Assembly (NCBI GenBank): GCA_022827225.1
Contig: JAJDTJ010000035.1
Span: forward strand, 1-64,000
Source of the DNA: Candidatus Poribacteria bacterium
GTDB taxonomy: Bacteria; Poribacteria; WGA-4E; WGA-3G
Length of the DNA stretch: 64,000 bases
Reading direction: 5' to 3'
Positions 28,477-39,404 of the stretch are shown piece by piece. The notes under the pieces were generated by a model. That model saw only the letters and a list, made by a program, of their open reading frames with translations. It did not search any database and was not told where the DNA came from. The position numbers and the translations under genes were made by a program. How positions within the stretch are numbered: the stretch's first letter is position 1; each line of letters opens with the position of its first letter.

Positions 28477-30961
28477 TTTTGTAACAGCGCTCCTTGTCGC
28501 ATGCTCTATCTGCTTCGTGTTCCACTTAGCAGCATGGGCGGAAATGACGCAGCCTGCAAATGCGGAGATTCCGACAGCGGAGGAATGGATTGCAAGCGTC
28601 GCTTTAACGGAGTTGAAGGTCCATCCAGAAACACTGACGTTAGAGCATGCCCGCGACGGTAGACGCATACTTGTCTCGGGTAAGACGAAAGATGGTACAT
28701 GGGTGGATGTAACACCGTGGGCAGTGCTGACACCCGCGAATGCCACGGTGAAAGTACATGAAGATGGCTATATCTTCCCAGAATCTGTCGGCACAACGAA
28801 CATTGTCGTTACCGTCAAGGGCGTGAGCACCGGATTGCCAGTTACCGTCAATAGTGTTGGAGCACAACCTGTCAGTTTTGTACGAGATGTCATGCCGCTC
28901 CTCAGCCATGCCGGATGTAATAACGGCACATGCCACGGTGCAGCGAAAGGGAAAAACGGATTCAAACTTTCACTTCGCGGTTATGATCCCGATTTTGATT
29001 ATGAACTCCTGATTGAGGATATATCTGGCAGACGTTTCAACCGAGCGTTCCCCGAACAGAGCCTAATGCTCCTAAAACCGACATCCGAAGTACCACACAA
29101 AGGTGGACAGGTCATCGTACCCGAATCACGCGATTACGAACTGATCCGCCAATGGATAGCGGAGGGCGCGAATTCTGATGTCGAAACGACGCAACGGGTC
29201 GAAAGATTAGAGGTCCTACCGGATTCTGCTGAACTTGCTACGCCAGGAATGAAGCAGCAACTGATAGTGATCGCTCACTATCCAGATGGCACAACACGGG
29301 ATGTCACCCGTGAAGCGAAATTTACGAGCAGCGTCAATGAAGTCGCAAAGATCACGGATGACGGTGTGATAACTGCAGAACGCCGTGGCGAAACCGCTAT
29401 TCTTACCCGATATGAGGGCGCATACAGCACGAACGGTATCATCGTTATGGGCGACAGGAGCGGGTACAAGTGGGTTGAAACGCCTGAATACAACTACATT
29501 GATACGCACGTACACAATAAACTCAAACGGATGAAAATCCTGCCATCTGAGCTCTGTACCGATGAAGAATTCGTACGCCGTATCTATTTTGATCTTACAG
29601 GCTTACCACCAACACCTGAGCAGGCTCGCAGCTTCCTCACGGATACCGCGGATTCTAAAACCAAACGCGAAAAACTAATTGACGTACTCGTCGAAACGCC
29701 TGAGTTTGTTGACCACTGGACGCATAAATGGGCAGACCTGTTACAATCTAACCGTAAGTTCCTCGGGGAACGCGGGGTCTGGCTCTTCCGGGAGTGGATA
29801 CATCAGGCTATCGCACAGAACCGTCCCTATGACGAATTCGTGCGGGAACTAATCACTTCAACCGGAAGTACATATCAGAACCCTGCGGCAAACTATTTCC
29901 GCGTCTCACGTGAATACACGGCTGCCGTGGAGAACACAACGCAACTCTTCTTAGGTGTCCGATTCTCTTGCAACAAGTGCCACGATCATCCGTTTGAGAA
30001 ATGGACACAAAATCAGTATTATGAACTCGGCGCGTTTTTCGCTGATGTGAAAATAAAGCCAGGGCAGCTACCGGGCGATGAAGTCGTCTACGCAAGTTAC
30101 ACCCCTCAATCCGTGCAACATCCACGAACGTTAGCAGTGGTTAACCCGTCTGTCCCGTTTGGGGAAGTTACCGCACAAGTCGATAATAAGCAACAGATGC
30201 TCGCAACATGGCTTACCGCAAAGGATAACCCAATGTTCGCACGCGCAGGCGTCAACCGTATCTGGAGCTACTTCATGGGGCGCGGGATTATTGAACCAGT
30301 TGACGACATCCGAACAAGTAATCCACCGAGTAATCCGGAACTGCTTGATGCGTTGACAAAAGATTTCGTCGACAGTGGGTTCGACATGAAGCATGTCATG
30401 AAGACAATCACACGTTCACGAGCCTATCAACAGAGCATCAAGACAAATAAGTGGAACAAGTCAGATACCATTAACTTCTCACACGCCGTCGCAAGACGTT
30501 TAACAGCTGAACAGCTGTTAGATGCTATCGGTGTTGCAACAGGAAGCCGACCACGATTTCAGGAGGTACCTAAAGACTTCCGCGCAGCCCAATTACCAGA
30601 TAGCAAAGTCAAAGATGACGGATTTTTGAAACTCTTTGGTAGACCCGAACGCGAGACTTCTTGTGAATGTGAACGCACAACTGAGGTCAGTCTCGCACAC
30701 GCAATGAACCTCATTAATGGACCCACCGTCGCAGAGGCACTCATTGATCCAGAAGGACGGGTCGCAAAACTCATTAAAACGAATCAAGATGACCGAGTTC
30801 TCGTTGAGGAACTATATCTCGCAACACTTTCTCGGTTACCAGAGAAGAACGAATATGCAGTAGCGGTTGAACACATCGCAAAGGCTGAATCGAGAGAAGA
30901 AGGCGCACAAGATTTGTTGTGGGCATTAATCAATAGTCCCGCCTTCTTATTCAATCGCTAA
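28460..30961 (+). CDS. Planctomycete-type cytochrome with DUF1549 and DUF1553 domains
   Basis: 833 residues from ATG 28460. After a signal peptide comes a bacterial Ig-like (BIG_2) segment at about 50-130. CNNGTCH at 153-159 is the CX4CH heme-type motif usual for this family, and CNKCH near residue 508 is a second heme site inside DUF1549 (EFVRRIYFDLTGLPPTPEQA, VDHWTHKWADLLQ). DUF1553 follows (VNRIWSYFMGRGIIEP, LAHAMNLINGPTV). A second BIG_2-like stretch lies near 250-330. Function is not established; a periplasmic electron-transfer or glycan-related role has been suggested for the family. It is the first gene of a set with DUF1501 and PPC-domain genes. Confidence 0.92.
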   Translation: MKPRSNFVTALLVACSICFVFHLAAWAEMTQPANAEIPTAEEWIASVALTELKVHPETLTLEHARDGRRILVSGKTKDGTWVDVTPWAVLTPANATVKVHEDGYIFPESVGTTNIVVTVKGVSTGLPVTVNSVGAQPVSFVRDVMPLLSHAGCNNGTCHGAAKGKNGFKLSLRGYDPDFDYELLIEDISGRRFNRAFPEQSLMLLKPTSEVPHKGGQVIVPESRDYELIRQWIAEGANSDVETTQRVERLEVLPDSAELATPGMKQQLIVIAHYPDGTTRDVTREAKFTSSVNEVAKITDDGVITAERRGETAILTRYEGAYSTNGIIVMGDRSGYKWVETPEYNYIDTHVHNKLKRMKILPSELCTDEEFVRRIYFDLTGLPPTPEQARSFLTDTADSKTKREKLIDVLVETPEFVDHWTHKWADLLQSNRKFLGERGVWLFREWIHQAIAQNRPYDEFVRELITSTGSTYQNPAANYFRVSREYTAAVENTTQLFLGVRFSCNKCHDHPFEKWTQNQYYELGAFFADVKIKPGQLPGDEVVYASYTPQSVQHPRTLAVVNPSVPFGEVTAQVDNKQQMLATWLTAKDNPMFARAGVNRIWSYFMGRGIIEPVDDIRTSNPPSNPELLDALTKDFVDSGFDMKHVMKTITRSRAYQQSIKTNKWNKSDTINFSHAVARRLTAEQLLDAIGVATGSRPRFQEVPKDFRAAQLPDSKVKDDGFLKLFGRPERETSCECERTTEVSLAHAMNLINGPTVAEALIDPEGRVAKLIKTNQDDRVLVEELYLATLSRLPEKNEYAVAVEHIAKAESREEGAQDLLWALINSPAFLFNR

Positions 30962-30963
30962 AT

Positions 30964-31074
30964 GGTTATTAGTTATAAGTGGTTAGTTATAAGTTAAGAG
31001 GAAACCTTGGGACTTTCTCAAGCAAACCTCTTTAACTTATAACCTATAACCTACAACTTATAACCCTAAAAAAC
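30964..31074. repeat. Heptamer-repeat intergenic element, copy A
   Basis: AGTTATAAG units on the left (AGTTATAAGTTAAGAGG) face inverted units on the right (CCTCTTTAACTTATAACC, then ACAACTTATAACC), enclosing about 30 unique bases. The whole can fold as a long hairpin between the DUF1549/1553 and DUF1501 genes. Confidence 0.6.
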
Positions 31075-31088
31075 GGAGGAAACAATAG

Positions 31089-32534
31089 ATGTTATCGTTA
31101 CCACAATTACCCGGACGCTTATGTGACGGGTTCTCACGTCGTGAATTTCTACGTGTCGGTGGTGCGGCGATGCTCGGCATTAGTCTGCCACAAGTATTGT
31201 CACTCCAAGCGAACGCGAATACGGCAGTTGACCCCGCTAAACCGCTAAATGGATGGGGAAAAGCCAACTCGGTCATCCTACTCTTCCTGCAAGGCGGTCC
31301 AAGCCACCTTGACATCTGGGATCCCAAACCAGGGGCACCCTCGAACATTCGCGGTGAGTTCAAACCGATCCCGACCAATATACCAGGCATCCAATTGTCC
31401 GAAACCATGCCGCGTTTGGCACAGCAGATGGACAAAGCCTGCTTAATCCGCTCCGTAAGTTATACACCGGCAGGACTTTTCAACCATACCGCTGCGATGT
31501 ATCAGATGGTTACCGGTGAAACACCGGATAAGGTTGCACCGTCAGGGCAGCTGGACCCGCCTTCACCCGCTGACCACCCGAATGCCGCAGCACATATCGC
31601 TAACTACAGGCCACCAGATGAACCGATGCTCGCCGCTGTTCAACTCCCACGTCCCATGCAGGAGAGTAATATCATCGGGAAAGGCGGGAACGCCGGTTTC
31701 CTCGGTAGAGCATACGACCCGTACTTCCTCTTCCAAGATCCAAATCAGGAGATTAACCTTGACGACTTAAGTTTACGCCCAGAAGTGCCGCCTGTGCGTC
31801 TGAAACGCCGGAAAGATCTCCTCGAAACCATTAACGCCGGTATGCCCGAAATTGACAAGGTAGCCGACTCCTACGCCTTGAACGAGTATTATGAGAAGGC
31901 GTACAACCTCATACTGTCGCAACGGGCACGCAACGCTTTCGACCTCTCACAAGAACCAGATGAGGTCCGCGATCGCTACGGTAGACATACCTTTGGACAG
32001 AGCACACTCCTTGCCCGACGGTTAGTCGAAGCAGGCACCCGTTTCGTTCAGGTGAACTGGCCCTCTGTCGCAAATGGTAATCCGAACACAACAGCGTGGG
32101 ATACGCACGCAACTAACTTCGGACCTCTGAAAAATCTACATTGTCCGAAGTTAGACAGCGCGGTCTCTTCACTGCTCGAAGATTTGGATCAACGCGGGCT
32201 CTTAGAAGAAACGCTCGTCTTGGCGATCGGTGAATTCGGACGCTCCCCACGGATGGGGATTAGCACCTCCGGTAACAGCAACGCACCGGATGGACGTGAT
32301 CATTGGCCCTATTGCTACACCGGATTGATCGCAGGCGCAGGGGTCCGAGGTGGACAGGTTTACGGGAAATCGGATGCAACAGGTTCAACACCCCTTGAAA
32401 ACCCAGTCCATCCACGCGATATACTCGCCACGGTCTACCATACGCTCGGTATCGACCCGCACACGATCGTCTATAATCATTTAGATCAACCCCGTGAATT
32501 GGTGAAAGGCGAACCGATTATCGGGATATTTTAA
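31089..32534 (+). CDS. DUF1501 protein with Tat signal
   Basis: 481 residues. SRREFLRVGGAAMLG near residue 16 is a twin-arginine signal, so it is exported folded. DUF1501 blocks include VILLFLQGGPSHLDIWDPKP, FNHTAAMYQMVTG, FVQVNWPSV, TLVLAIGEFGRSPRM and GRDHWPYCYTGLIAGAGVRGG. The fold is related to sulfatase/alkaline phosphatase enzymes, with metal-binding Asp and His residues, but no reaction is known. It follows the DUF1549/1553 gene, the standard pairing in planctomycetes and Poribacteria. CGGAGGAAAC lies before the ATG. Confidence 0.93.
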   Translation: MLSLPQLPGRLCDGFSRREFLRVGGAAMLGISLPQVLSLQANANTAVDPAKPLNGWGKANSVILLFLQGGPSHLDIWDPKPGAPSNIRGEFKPIPTNIPGIQLSETMPRLAQQMDKACLIRSVSYTPAGLFNHTAAMYQMVTGETPDKVAPSGQLDPPSPADHPNAAAHIANYRPPDEPMLAAVQLPRPMQESNIIGKGGNAGFLGRAYDPYFLFQDPNQEINLDDLSLRPEVPPVRLKRRKDLLETINAGMPEIDKVADSYALNEYYEKAYNLILSQRARNAFDLSQEPDEVRDRYGRHTFGQSTLLARRLVEAGTRFVQVNWPSVANGNPNTTAWDTHATNFGPLKNLHCPKLDSAVSSLLEDLDQRGLLEETLVLAIGEFGRSPRMGISTSGNSNAPDGRDHWPYCYTGLIAGAGVRGGQVYGKSDATGSTPLENPVHPRDILATVYHTLGIDPHTIVYNHLDQPRELVKGEPIIGIF

Positions 32535-32547
32535 TCGTTATCGGTTA

Positions 32548-32580
32548 TCAGTGCGATTTTTCGCAGAAAAATCGCACTGA
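32548..32580 (+). terminator. Long perfect hairpin after the DUF1501 gene
   Basis: TCAGTGCGATTTTTC pairs perfectly over 15 bases with GAAAAATCGCACTGA around the loop GCA, 14 bases after the DUF1501 stop. It is not followed by a T-run, so it may be a processing or stabilising stem within the operon as well as a terminator. Confidence 0.5.
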
Positions 32581-32617
32581 CACCTCTTAACTGACAACTA
32601 CTAAATAGGTGATCGAA

Positions 32618-35110
32618 ATGCCTAACAAGTTATTTCGGAGATTGTGGAGACGCGGCAGTTTGTCTGTTCTCCGACTTCCAGTCAGATACTGTTTCCTTTT
32701 CTTACCAATCCTTTTTATAGCGACGAATTACGCGAAGGCACAGGTTGTCCCCGCGCTATCAAGCATCTCCGCGCAAGGGGCACAACAGGGACAAAACGTA
32801 GAAGTGATTCTCACGGGTAAGAACCTTGACACAGCAACAGCCGTGTGGTTCAGCGGGAGCGGCATCACCGCCGAAATCAGGCAGGAAACCCAGCAAGCAG
32901 CTGTCCTCTTTAACGGCACCGGTATCTCTGGACAGGTCCCGACCGACGTGCGGTTAGTTGCCTCCTTGACGATTGCCCCCGATGCCCCCTTAGGTGTCCA
33001 ACAGATCCGAATCGTCACGCCTTATGGTGTTTCCAACGCGCAAAACTTCGTCGTCGGCAACCTACCAGAAGTCAACGAAAACGAGGCGACTGAAAAGGCT
33101 GAAATGTCAAACGCGTTGGAGTTGCCTGTCACAGTCAACGGTGTGATCGCATCCATTGATGATAAGGACAGCTTCAGTTTTAATCTCAAGAAGAGTGCAC
33201 GACTTATCTGTGAAGTGATGGCACAGCGCATCGGGTCTCCGTTGGATTCATATCTCGTCCTTCGGGACCCCAACGGTGCTGAAGTGGCGAACAGCGGACA
33301 GGGCAGCGGATTGGATTCTGTCCTCGATTACACGGCACTCGCAGCAGGGAAATACACACTCCATATCCGGGATATCCGATACAAAGGTGGCGGTGGATTT
33401 CGTTATCGTTTGAGTATCGGTGAATTACCATATCTTGAGACAATTTTTCCCCTCGGCGGACAACGTGGAGCAGATAATACGATTGCCGTCACCGGCGCGA
33501 ACCTCGAAACTGTGAAGGCTATACAGGTCTCAATAGATACTGAAACACCAACAGGTCAGCAATCCTTAAGGGTAAAAACGCCTTCTGGATTGACAAGTAA
33601 TCCGCACCCGTTTTCTATCGGGAGTTTGGCAGAAATGGCGGAAAGTGAACCTAATGATTCGGCTGATAAAGCGAATGCCGTAAACACACCGATAACGATC
33701 AACGGAAAAATTGACAAACCGGGTGATGTTGATCGGTTTTCGTTTGAGATAAAAACCCCGCAATTTCTCGTCTTTGAGGTGGAGGCACTTAGGCTCTCAT
33801 CGCAGCTAGACGCGCTTCTTACGCTTTACGGGGCAGAGAACGACCAGGTCTTGGCGGTCAACGACGATGCTCGCCGCAGCGATGCCCGTATTGAACAGAA
33901 TTTCGCGCAAGCAGGAAAATATTCTATCGCCATCCGGGACCTGAACAACCAAGGTGGCGGTGCTTATTCATATCGCCTGAATATACGTCCGTTGGAACCG
34001 AACTTCACGCTCAGTACAGTCGTACTTGACAGCCAGAATCGACCCTCCGGTTTAGATAGTCCGCGCGTCAGTCGTGGCGGCACTTTTACAATGCAGGTCA
34101 ACGTTAGCCGTCTTGATAGACTCAGCGGTCCTATCCGCTTACACTGTCCTACACTGCCGAAAACATTTGACGTGAGTCCGGCTGTTATTGAAACAGGGAA
34201 AAACCAAGCCGTCATCACAGTAACAGCACCCTGGGATGCACCGCTCGGGCTGATGCCGTTCTCGGTAGCTGGTATCAGTGCTGTCGGTAGCCGTCAGGTG
34301 GAACGGACGGCTCCACCGATGCTCTTGACCGTGATGGAAGCACCGGAATTCACGTTGACGCTTGCTGAGATTAGCGCGAGTGTTGCGCATAATAAAACAG
34401 TCAACCTCCATGTAACAGCGAATAGGCGCAACGACTTCACAGGTCCCATCACACTTTCAGTCGTCGGGTTGCCACCCCGTGTGACCGCAGCAGCTGTCAC
34501 TGTTGCCCCAGCCAAAAACGAGGCGGTCCTCTCAATACGAGCTGGCAGTTTTGAGCGGAGAGAACAGTTCTCTGTTGTGCCGCCACCCGGTATCAACTAT
34601 ATCTCTGTCGTCGGCACAGCGAGTGTCGACAGAGAGACGGTGAGCCAATCGACACCTGCTATTCCGTTGACGATACTTGAGGCACCATTCATCGTAACGG
34701 TAGAACCCTTGCGTTTTAGCATCGTTTTCCCCGCAACCGTAGCTGCAGACGCGGACGCGAATTCAAACGCACAAACAGACACTGTCGCGATTGCAGCGAA
34801 CCCAACTGCGGATACCGAAACCACAGAAAGCGAAACCCCTCTGACAAAAGAGGCGATGCTCACGCTAACAGTCGTCCGTCAAGGCGGTTTTACGGATGTT
34901 GTCACACTCACACCAATCAATGTACCAGAGGGTTTCACCACGGAAACTGTTACGATTCCGGTGAATGAAACTGAGGTCAAAGTACCACTGAAGGCTATCG
35001 GTTCCTTGGAAGATAAGACCTATCAGTTCAGATTCCGAGGTTCAGCCACAATCAACGGCAAACCGTTTGTACAAGATAGTCCCATCCTCAACGCGAAGAT
35101 TATCCATTGA
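32618..35110 (+). CDS. Large exported protein with IPT/PPC-type domains
   Basis: 830 residues. Start 32618 follows AGGTGA; a GTG nine bases earlier is in frame. The signal peptide ends near AKAQ. Domains in order: an IPT/TIG-like domain (about 40-140), a bacterial pre-peptidase C-terminal domain (about 165-275, DKDSFSFNLKKSARLICEV), a short IPT part, a second PPC domain (about 340-460, PGDVDRFSFEI), then Ig-like beta-sandwich repeats to the end. No catalytic domain is seen, so it probably binds surfaces or glycans. It is the third gene after DUF1549/1553 and DUF1501. Confidence 0.85.
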   Translation: MPNKLFRRLWRRGSLSVLRLPVRYCFLFLPILFIATNYAKAQVVPALSSISAQGAQQGQNVEVILTGKNLDTATAVWFSGSGITAEIRQETQQAAVLFNGTGISGQVPTDVRLVASLTIAPDAPLGVQQIRIVTPYGVSNAQNFVVGNLPEVNENEATEKAEMSNALELPVTVNGVIASIDDKDSFSFNLKKSARLICEVMAQRIGSPLDSYLVLRDPNGAEVANSGQGSGLDSVLDYTALAAGKYTLHIRDIRYKGGGGFRYRLSIGELPYLETIFPLGGQRGADNTIAVTGANLETVKAIQVSIDTETPTGQQSLRVKTPSGLTSNPHPFSIGSLAEMAESEPNDSADKANAVNTPITINGKIDKPGDVDRFSFEIKTPQFLVFEVEALRLSSQLDALLTLYGAENDQVLAVNDDARRSDARIEQNFAQAGKYSIAIRDLNNQGGGAYSYRLNIRPLEPNFTLSTVVLDSQNRPSGLDSPRVSRGGTFTMQVNVSRLDRLSGPIRLHCPTLPKTFDVSPAVIETGKNQAVITVTAPWDAPLGLMPFSVAGISAVGSRQVERTAPPMLLTVMEAPEFTLTLAEISASVAHNKTVNLHVTANRRNDFTGPITLSVVGLPPRVTAAAVTVAPAKNEAVLSIRAGSFERREQFSVVPPPGINYISVVGTASVDRETVSQSTPAIPLTILEAPFIVTVEPLRFSIVFPATVAADADANSNAQTDTVAIAANPTADTETTESETPLTKEAMLTLTVVRQGGFTDVVTLTPINVPEGFTTETVTIPVNETEVKVPLKAIGSLEDKTYQFRFRGSATINGKPFVQDSPILNAKIIH

Positions 35111-35126
35111 TAGGAGGGGAATTAAC

Positions 35127-35393
35127 GTGAAAAAACTTGGCAATATTTTTAGACCTTACGTTGTTGTGGGGTTGCTTATGATCATGCTCACCTTCGGGAT
35201 ATGGGTTTACATAGGAGCACAATCCTTAGATATAACCGAACCGTTCGATCGAGATGAAGAGGTAATGCGGTTGTATAAAGAAGTGACGCGTCAAAAGGAG
35301 CGTGCAATAAACACCACCGCAATCCCACAACGCTATACACGATTTGTTGAGTTTACGCGCCTACAAATAGAGTTGCTTAACAGTATGGATTGA
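35127..35393 (+). CDS. Small single-pass membrane protein, unknown function
   Basis: 88 residues from GTG 35127, which has TAGGAGGGG upstream. One helix (YVVVGLLMIMLTFGIWVYIG, about residues 11-30) is followed by an acidic and basic extracytoplasmic helix region (DRDEEVMRLYKEVTRQKERA). It begins 16 bases after the stop of the PPC-domain gene and probably belongs to its operon. An in-frame extension to 35067 is possible but overlaps the previous gene. Confidence 0.65.
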   Translation: MKKLGNIFRPYVVVGLLMIMLTFGIWVYIGAQSLDITEPFDRDEEVMRLYKEVTRQKERAINTTAIPQRYTRFVEFTRLQIELLNSMD

Positions 35394-35498
35394 CGATGAG
35401 AAAGATAGATTCTGATACCTGTTTAAAATGGCTTTCAGCTATCGGAAACTGTCGGATTTCAGCAAAGACGCAAGCGTTACATAACTGCCTCACAGTGA

Positions 35499-36695
<1,197 letters not shown>

Positions 36696-36708
36696 CCACT
36701 ATTCCTTC

Positions 36709-39234
36709 TTACTTCCGTATTAACATTTTTCGCGTTGCCGCGAAATCCCCTGCTGTCAACGTATAAAAATAGACACCACTGGCAACAGGCTCGCCAAGTT
36801 CATTCTTCCCATCCCAATACACTGCACGGCTCCGGGCATGATAAATACCCGCAGACTGATAGCCTAACGCCAGCGTCCGAACCAATCTCCCATCAGCGGA
36901 GTAGATACGCAGTGCCACATTCGCAGATTCTGACAACTGATACGGTATCCATGTCTCTGGGTTGAATGGATTCGGGTAGTTAGGCAACAATACTGTTTCT
37001 GTTGGTGCTAACGTCCTCAGTAACTGCTCAAGGAAGCGAATACCTCTCTGGAACGTTGCATCTGGCACGTCTAATTGCTGTGCTTGCGTAAGCCACTGTC
37101 GCACCTTTTCTGCCTTAAGCATCGTCGCTGATGGCGCAGCTGCCGCATTATCCAACGCAGCAGCGACTTTGATAAGATCAGCAGCGTCAACAACACCGTC
37201 ACCATTGACATCCGCAGCGTTTGGACCTGTCTGTCCGAAATTCGCCGCAACAAGCACCAAGTCCTGAACATCTTCAACACCATCACCGTTCACATCCACT
37301 TCCAACAACGGCAGCTCCTCTATAGTTTCAAGCTTCCATAGGAGTATTATCCCACCAGCACCAGCAGTAGCGAGTGTATTTCCATCGGGACTGAACGCAA
37401 CGCTCTCAATAGCATTCGCATATCCTATGAGCGTCGATTTGAGTTCCCCAGTGATAGGATCCCACAGGCGCACTGTTTTGTCTCTCCAACCTCCACTACT
37501 TGCGAGTGTATTTCCATCGGGACTGAACGCAACACTGATAATCCTGTCTGTATGTCCAGTGAGGGCGATCTTATGCTCTCCAGTAGCGACATCCCACAAA
37601 TGCACGTCTGGATCCGTACCGCCACTTGCGAGCGTTTTTCCATCTGGACTGAATGCAAGTGCCCAAGAATTCCTCGCATACCCAGTCAGACTCGCTTTCT
37701 GCTGCCTATTGGCAACATCCCATAAATATACTTCCCCGCGCCCCCCGCTTGCGAGCGTTTTTCCATCCGGGCTAAACGCGACCTTGTATACACCCTTTTT
37801 ATGCCCAGCCAGCGTCGCCAAGTGATTACCTGTAACAGGATCCCACAGACACACTTTTTTGTCCCGGCTCCCACCACAACTCGCAAGCATGCGGCCATCC
37901 GGACTAAACGCGACATCATAAATACGGTCCTTATGTCCAATGAGTGTCATTTTATGTGTGCCAGTCACAGCATCCCATAACCTTACTGTGTAGTCATCTA
38001 CGAACCAACTGTTGACGACAGTTGTGCTACCACTACTGGCAACCGTTCGACCATCCGGACTGAACGCTACGGATTCAATGGGACCTATATGTCCAGTGAG
38101 AGTGCCACTGTTGGTACCGGTAGCCGTATCCCAGAGCCGGACTGTTCGGTCCCAACTTCCACTCACAAGCGTTCGGCCATCTGGGCTGAACGCAATACGC
38201 GAGAAACCTGTCACATGTCCAGTGATTGTCGCTCTGCGTTTAAAACTCACGGCATCCCATAATATCACTGTACCGTCCCAACTCCCACTGACGAATGTTT
38301 TTCCATCTGGGCTGAACGCTACGCTTACTACACTTTCGCTGTGCGCTAAGAGCGTAGTTTTGTAAGTGGCACTCGCAACGTCCCATAAACACACCGTGCC
38401 ATCTTCGCTCCCACTCGCAAGCACGCTACCATCTGGACTGAACGCGACACTGTGGACACCATCTACATGTCCGCTCAGGGTCGTTTTCAATTCACCGTTG
38501 TTAACATCCCAGAGCCACACCGCGCTGTCCCTCCAACTATTACAACTGGCAAGTGTGTGACCATCCGGGCTAAACGCAATACTCGTAACATCGTCTATAT
38601 GTCCGCTGAGTGTCGCTTTGAGCGTACCGGTAGCAACATCCCAGAGCCGCACCGTGTTGTCATCATATTCTCCGCCGCTTGCGAGTGTATTTCCATCCGG
38701 GCTGAACGCTATGCTTGAGATACTGTCCGTATGCCCTGTAAGTGTCATTTTAAGGGTCCCTGTATCTACATTCCAAAACTTGACCAATCCTTCTTTCTCA
38801 TCTCCACCAGTTGCGAGTATTTTTCCATCGGGACTAAATGCTATACTCGTAATATCAGTTGTGTGTCCTGTAAAAGTGGCTTTGTGTTCACCGCTTTCAA
38901 CATCCCATAAATAAAACTCGGCAGAACTACTGCTTGCGAGTGTATTTCCATCGGGACTGAACGCTATACTTGAAATTTCGCCTGTCTGCGTTGTGAATAG
39001 ATTGCGTTCTTTACCGGTGTATCCATCATAAATCCAAATCCCAATGGCAGTTGGAACAGCGAGCAAGGTGCTGTCCGGTGAAAAGACGATATTGCCCCAT
39101 AACTCGCCTTTTCCAAGTCTCATTGTGGTACCCTCAGGTAACCCCCATTGTGTGTGAGCCTGCGCAAAGGCACCCAGAGGAAAGAAGATTGAAATGAGAA
39201 ATAGTATTAAAAGTGAAAATTGCCTCGTTTTCAT
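36709..39234 (-). CDS. Secreted WD40 protein with dockerin-like pair and C-terminal sorting-type domain
   Basis: 841 residues from ATG 39234, with GAGGAGA upstream. A signal peptide ends FAQA near residue 25. Residues about 40-600 hold some thirteen WD40 repeats (SIAFSPDGNTLASGG type), enough for two propellers. Next come two calcium-binding dockerin-like loops, DVNGDGVEDVQD and DVNGDGVVDAAD, then a C-terminal domain with LPNYPNPFNPETWIPYQL and GVYFYTLTAGDFAATRKM. That end resembles FlgD-like/secretion-sorting domains common on Poribacteria surface proteins. It converges on tgt with only 13 bases between. Highly similar in layout to the next gene. Confidence 0.9.
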   Translation of the reverse strand: MKTRQFSLLILFLISIFFPLGAFAQAHTQWGLPEGTTMRLGKGELWGNIVFSPDSTLLAVPTAIGIWIYDGYTGKERNLFTTQTGEISSIAFSPDGNTLASSSSAEFYLWDVESGEHKATFTGHTTDITSIAFSPDGKILATGGDEKEGLVKFWNVDTGTLKMTLTGHTDSISSIAFSPDGNTLASGGEYDDNTVRLWDVATGTLKATLSGHIDDVTSIAFSPDGHTLASCNSWRDSAVWLWDVNNGELKTTLSGHVDGVHSVAFSPDGSVLASGSEDGTVCLWDVASATYKTTLLAHSESVVSVAFSPDGKTFVSGSWDGTVILWDAVSFKRRATITGHVTGFSRIAFSPDGRTLVSGSWDRTVRLWDTATGTNSGTLTGHIGPIESVAFSPDGRTVASSGSTTVVNSWFVDDYTVRLWDAVTGTHKMTLIGHKDRIYDVAFSPDGRMLASCGGSRDKKVCLWDPVTGNHLATLAGHKKGVYKVAFSPDGKTLASGGRGEVYLWDVANRQQKASLTGYARNSWALAFSPDGKTLASGGTDPDVHLWDVATGEHKIALTGHTDRIISVAFSPDGNTLASSGGWRDKTVRLWDPITGELKSTLIGYANAIESVAFSPDGNTLATAGAGGIILLWKLETIEELPLLEVDVNGDGVEDVQDLVLVAANFGQTGPNAADVNGDGVVDAADLIKVAAALDNAAAAPSATMLKAEKVRQWLTQAQQLDVPDATFQRGIRFLEQLLRTLAPTETVLLPNYPNPFNPETWIPYQLSESANVALRIYSADGRLVRTLALGYQSAGIYHARSRAVYWDGKNELGEPVASGVYFYTLTAGDFAATRKMLIRK

Positions 39235-39404
39235 GGTTAGTCTCCTCATTCAGTGGTTATCGGGTAACGGTAATCGGTTGTCCGTCAAAGAGGACTGTGG
39301 TGGATCCAACCTGTCTCTTAACTTTGACAACTCGTTTACAGATACTTTTACTAAGGCACGAGTTGTTGGTCAAAACTGACAACCGACGACTGACAGCTAT
39401 TTTT